Assembly: GCA_030142905.1 (NCBI GenBank)
Contig: JASJOG010000078.1
Span: forward strand, 62,001 to 126,000
DNA length: 64,000 nt
DNA from: Heliopora coerulea
Lineage: Eukaryota > Cnidaria > Anthozoa > Scleralcyonacea > Helioporidae
Direction of reading: 5' to 3'
Shown here: piece after piece, positions 62,281-64,000 of the stretch
How the letters are laid out: the number at the start of each line of letters is the position of its first letter
Numbering within the stretch: position 1 is the first letter of the stretch
The notes under the pieces: generated by a model
Told to the model about the DNA's origin: nothing
Databases searched by the model: none
The model's input: only the letters and a program-made list of their open reading frames with translations
Program-made: the position numbers and the translations under genes

Positions 62281-64000
62281 ATGAATTCAAAGGATTTAAA
62301 GCTACGAGAAGACGATATACCGGGTGCAAAACTTCAAAAACCGGTGGAACAGTGTACCGTTGCTGTGCTTAAACGTTTGTTGATCTGTCGCGGTGCAAAA
62401 GTCGCCGGAAAGCGGCAAGATTTAGTGAAAAGGTATGCGTTGTTTTTCTCGTGCTGTAAAGCTCCTTCGCTGTGTTTTAAAATTTTGGTATTTGTAGACC
62501 ACAAATTTTCACATAGTTTAATAAATTATTTGGTGTTTCTTCGAAAGATAGAGTCAACGACTACATTAATAATGGACTTGATAAAAATATAGTGGATCCA
62601 GATGGTGGTGTGAACTTGGCAAGGAAACGACTAAGGCTTGGTCTTGCTGAAGACGTATATCCTGAAGTGAAAGCAAATTTTCCAAACACAGGATTTGGGA
62701 CTACTGATCTTCCAAGAATATCTTATCGTCAGATATGGAAATACTTGATAGATGATGTGGAGCTTAAAAAACAATTGGCAATAGAAAAACCCATTGTTAA
62801 AGGGTATAATTTTTATAAATCAGGACATGTCCTTCAGATCTTCTCAAAAAAAGAACACAATAAACATTATGTTTTAAGCAAAGTACTTCCATCGATGAAA
62901 AAGGATAAAATCTACATAGTAAAGATTATCATCACGGTTAATGGTGACATTTCCAATGCTTTTTGTTGTTGCCCCGCAGGAGTGGATGGTCGTTGCAATC
63001 ATCTTGCAGCTACACTGTTTTCACTAGAAAACAGAACCGATAATAATATGGTTGCTCTGGCAAGAGAGAATAATCAAACACCACCAAATGTACCGTGCAC
63101 ATCACAGCCTTGCAAATGGAGCATTCCTAGAAAGCGCAAACTTGAACCAAAACCTGTTCAGTCGGTAAAATTTCAAAAACATACATATGGCAAGGTAACT
63201 AAACACACAACAAAGGAGTATGGTGATGTTCGAGCTCCTCACCAAAGAAGCACATCTATTAATCATTTAAAACATTTCTATGAGAAAGTGAAAAAGGTTG
63301 AGGAAACTACTGGCAAGAAAATGGGTCTTAGTTTAATATTGCCTCATGATCTTCCCAGAAATAATCATATTTGTACTGAAACAGAAAAAATGCAGCATGT
63401 GCCAGAAAGCTCGCAACCTGATGAACATTTGTGGAAGCTGGTATCACCAGACAAGTCATGTCCATTGTCATTGAATGAGATAGCTGCCAAGGCTGAGCGA
63501 GTAAAGAAACGAATATTTGATTCAGCTAACTATCGTGATACAATCGAGAGGAAAACTAGAGACCAGCATAACTCCATGTTGTGGTACAACGTACGTAAGC
63601 CCAGAATAACAGCATCACAGACAAAAAGGTGTCTATTAAAAGAAAACAGGAGCCCAACGAAAACAGTGTCTGAAGTTCTTATGTACAAACCAAGGATTGA
63701 AACATGCTTCATGAAAAAGGGAATAGCAATGGAACCAAAGATTATTGAGAGGTTTAGCAAGGAAACAGGAATTACTGTGAGGAAATGTGGATTTTTTATA
63801 TCCAAAACACATCCATATTTAGGTGCCTCTCCTGATGGCATTACTGAGAAAGAGAATTTGGTTGAAGTAAAATATGTAAATTCAAAAGATAAAGAATCAA
63901 TGGAGGAAACCCTTTGTAGAGTTGGAATATATCGACAAAATGCAGAGAGCATCAGAATAAACATGAATCATAAATACTACTTCCAAATTCAGCAACAACT
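62281..64000 (+). CDS. SAP-like / SWIM zinc-finger / YqaJ-nuclease protein, 5' part (two exons, runs off the window)
   Basis: Exon 1 is 62,281-62,432 and exon 2 runs from 62,552 to the window end; joined they give 533 residues without a stop. Residues about 24-58 resemble a SAP motif ([20 protein letters not shown], then VKRVNDYI across the splice), a DNA-binding fold. Residues 189-201 form a SWIM zinc finger, C189-x-C191-x7-C199-x-H201. A basic PRKRKL at 243-248 could be a nuclear signal. From about W395 a YqaJ domain follows (lambda-exonuclease type, PD-(D/E)XK fold): RITAS at 402-406, E445, GASPDG at 475-480 with D479, E489-x-K491, and the start of the usual YYFQIQ at 526-531. The expected acidic and lysine metal and catalytic residues are all present, so an active exonuclease is plausible. 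The ATG has A at -3 and an in-frame stop upstream. Such proteins are multi-copy in cnidarians and molluscs and often regarded as mobile-element or virus-derived; the cellular role is unknown. The C-terminus is missing only because the window ends. Confidence 0.85.
62433..62551 (+). other. Intron (119 bp) in the nuclease gene
   Basis: The donor is AAAAG|GTATGC at 62,433 and the acceptor is AAAGATAG|AGTC ending at 62,551, after a T-rich stretch. Exon 1 has 152 bases, so the split codon AG|A gives Arg51. Unspliced, the frame would stop at 62,590-62,592 and lose the long frame carrying the zinc finger and nuclease. Joining here also completes the SAP-like motif (LVKR then VNDYI). The alternative acceptor AG at 62,546-62,547 gives an immediate TAG. 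The acceptor choice is therefore well supported by frame, though not by transcript data. Confidence 0.8.

Noticed and set aside
62548..62560. Splice acceptor ending at 62,547 (CGAAAG)
   Set aside because: With exon 1 ending at 62,432 this gives AGA then TAG, an immediate stop.
62281..62592. A separate unspliced 103-residue protein
   Set aside because: Its last half is the intron and has no domain. Splicing at 62,432/62,552 joins the SAP-like start to a 480-residue open frame.
63530..63964. 144-codon open frame on the - strand
   Set aside because: It lies wholly antisense to exon 2 of the nuclease gene, whose frame carries clear YqaJ motifs; it is a shadow.

Overview
The window is eukaryotic, almost certainly from an invertebrate animal. 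Positions 1-62,166 are one uninterrupted head-to-tail satellite array of about 163 monomers of about 382 bp (381-386 bp), AT-rich, with no unrelated insertion seen. Positions 62,167-64,000 are unique DNA holding the 5' part of a spliced gene. Its protein has a SAP-like helix-extension-helix region, a SWIM zinc finger and a YqaJ (lambda-exonuclease type) nuclease domain. That combination is known from multi-copy, probably mobile-element-associated genes of cnidarians, molluscs and some arthropods. The taxon cannot be fixed from sequence alone; a cnidarian-like or other marine invertebrate is my low-confidence guess.

Array monomers fall into three kinds. Type A is the bulk (about 381-382 bp). 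Type B (about 385-386 bp) has a different cassette around the CGTC box, a 3-bp insertion and the tail 'cagtgaagag'. Type B' (about 384 bp) has 'ccaaacttcattaaac' and 'aaatcggtcc'. Their order is not random. A block of about 20,621 bp (54 monomers) starting near 8,443 recurs near 29,064 with the same variants in the same order. Its second copy has a one-monomer gain near 40.56-40.94 kb, a three-monomer gain at 42.3-43.4 kb and a one-monomer loss near 45.5 kb. It then jumps at about 47.92 kb into the register of 31.5 kb, starting a third partial copy. Shorter tandem units are nested inside: 7 monomers (2,673 bp) at 26.0-31.4 kb, and 3 monomers (1,149 bp) at 41.15-43.45 kb. Outside the two macro-copies lie blocks at 0.66-2.94 and 5.46-7.95 kb that match the macro-copy interior, a 17/18-monomer repeat (48.72-49.91 and 55.58-56.40 kb), and a 3-monomer tandem (1,144 bp) at 59.8-61.9 kb. 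The part nearest the unique DNA (49.9-62.2 kb) shows the least long-range order, as expected at the edge of a homogenising satellite.

Each monomer carries several short dyads: AAATCGA/TCGATTT, TTATCTC/GAGATAA, TCGTC/GACGA, AACTGT/ACAGTT and AATTG/CAATT. It also carries repeated TCGTC/GACGA motifs, an AATAAA on the + strand and a TATATAAG on the - strand. Short open frames of 60-120 codons recur at fixed monomer positions on both strands; I do not consider them genes.

The array ends abruptly at 62,166 inside a monomer, only 114 bp before the ATG of the nuclease gene. The gene reads 62,281-62,432, a 119-bp intron, then 62,552 onward, open to the window end. All comparisons were made by eye; identities and block ends are approximate.
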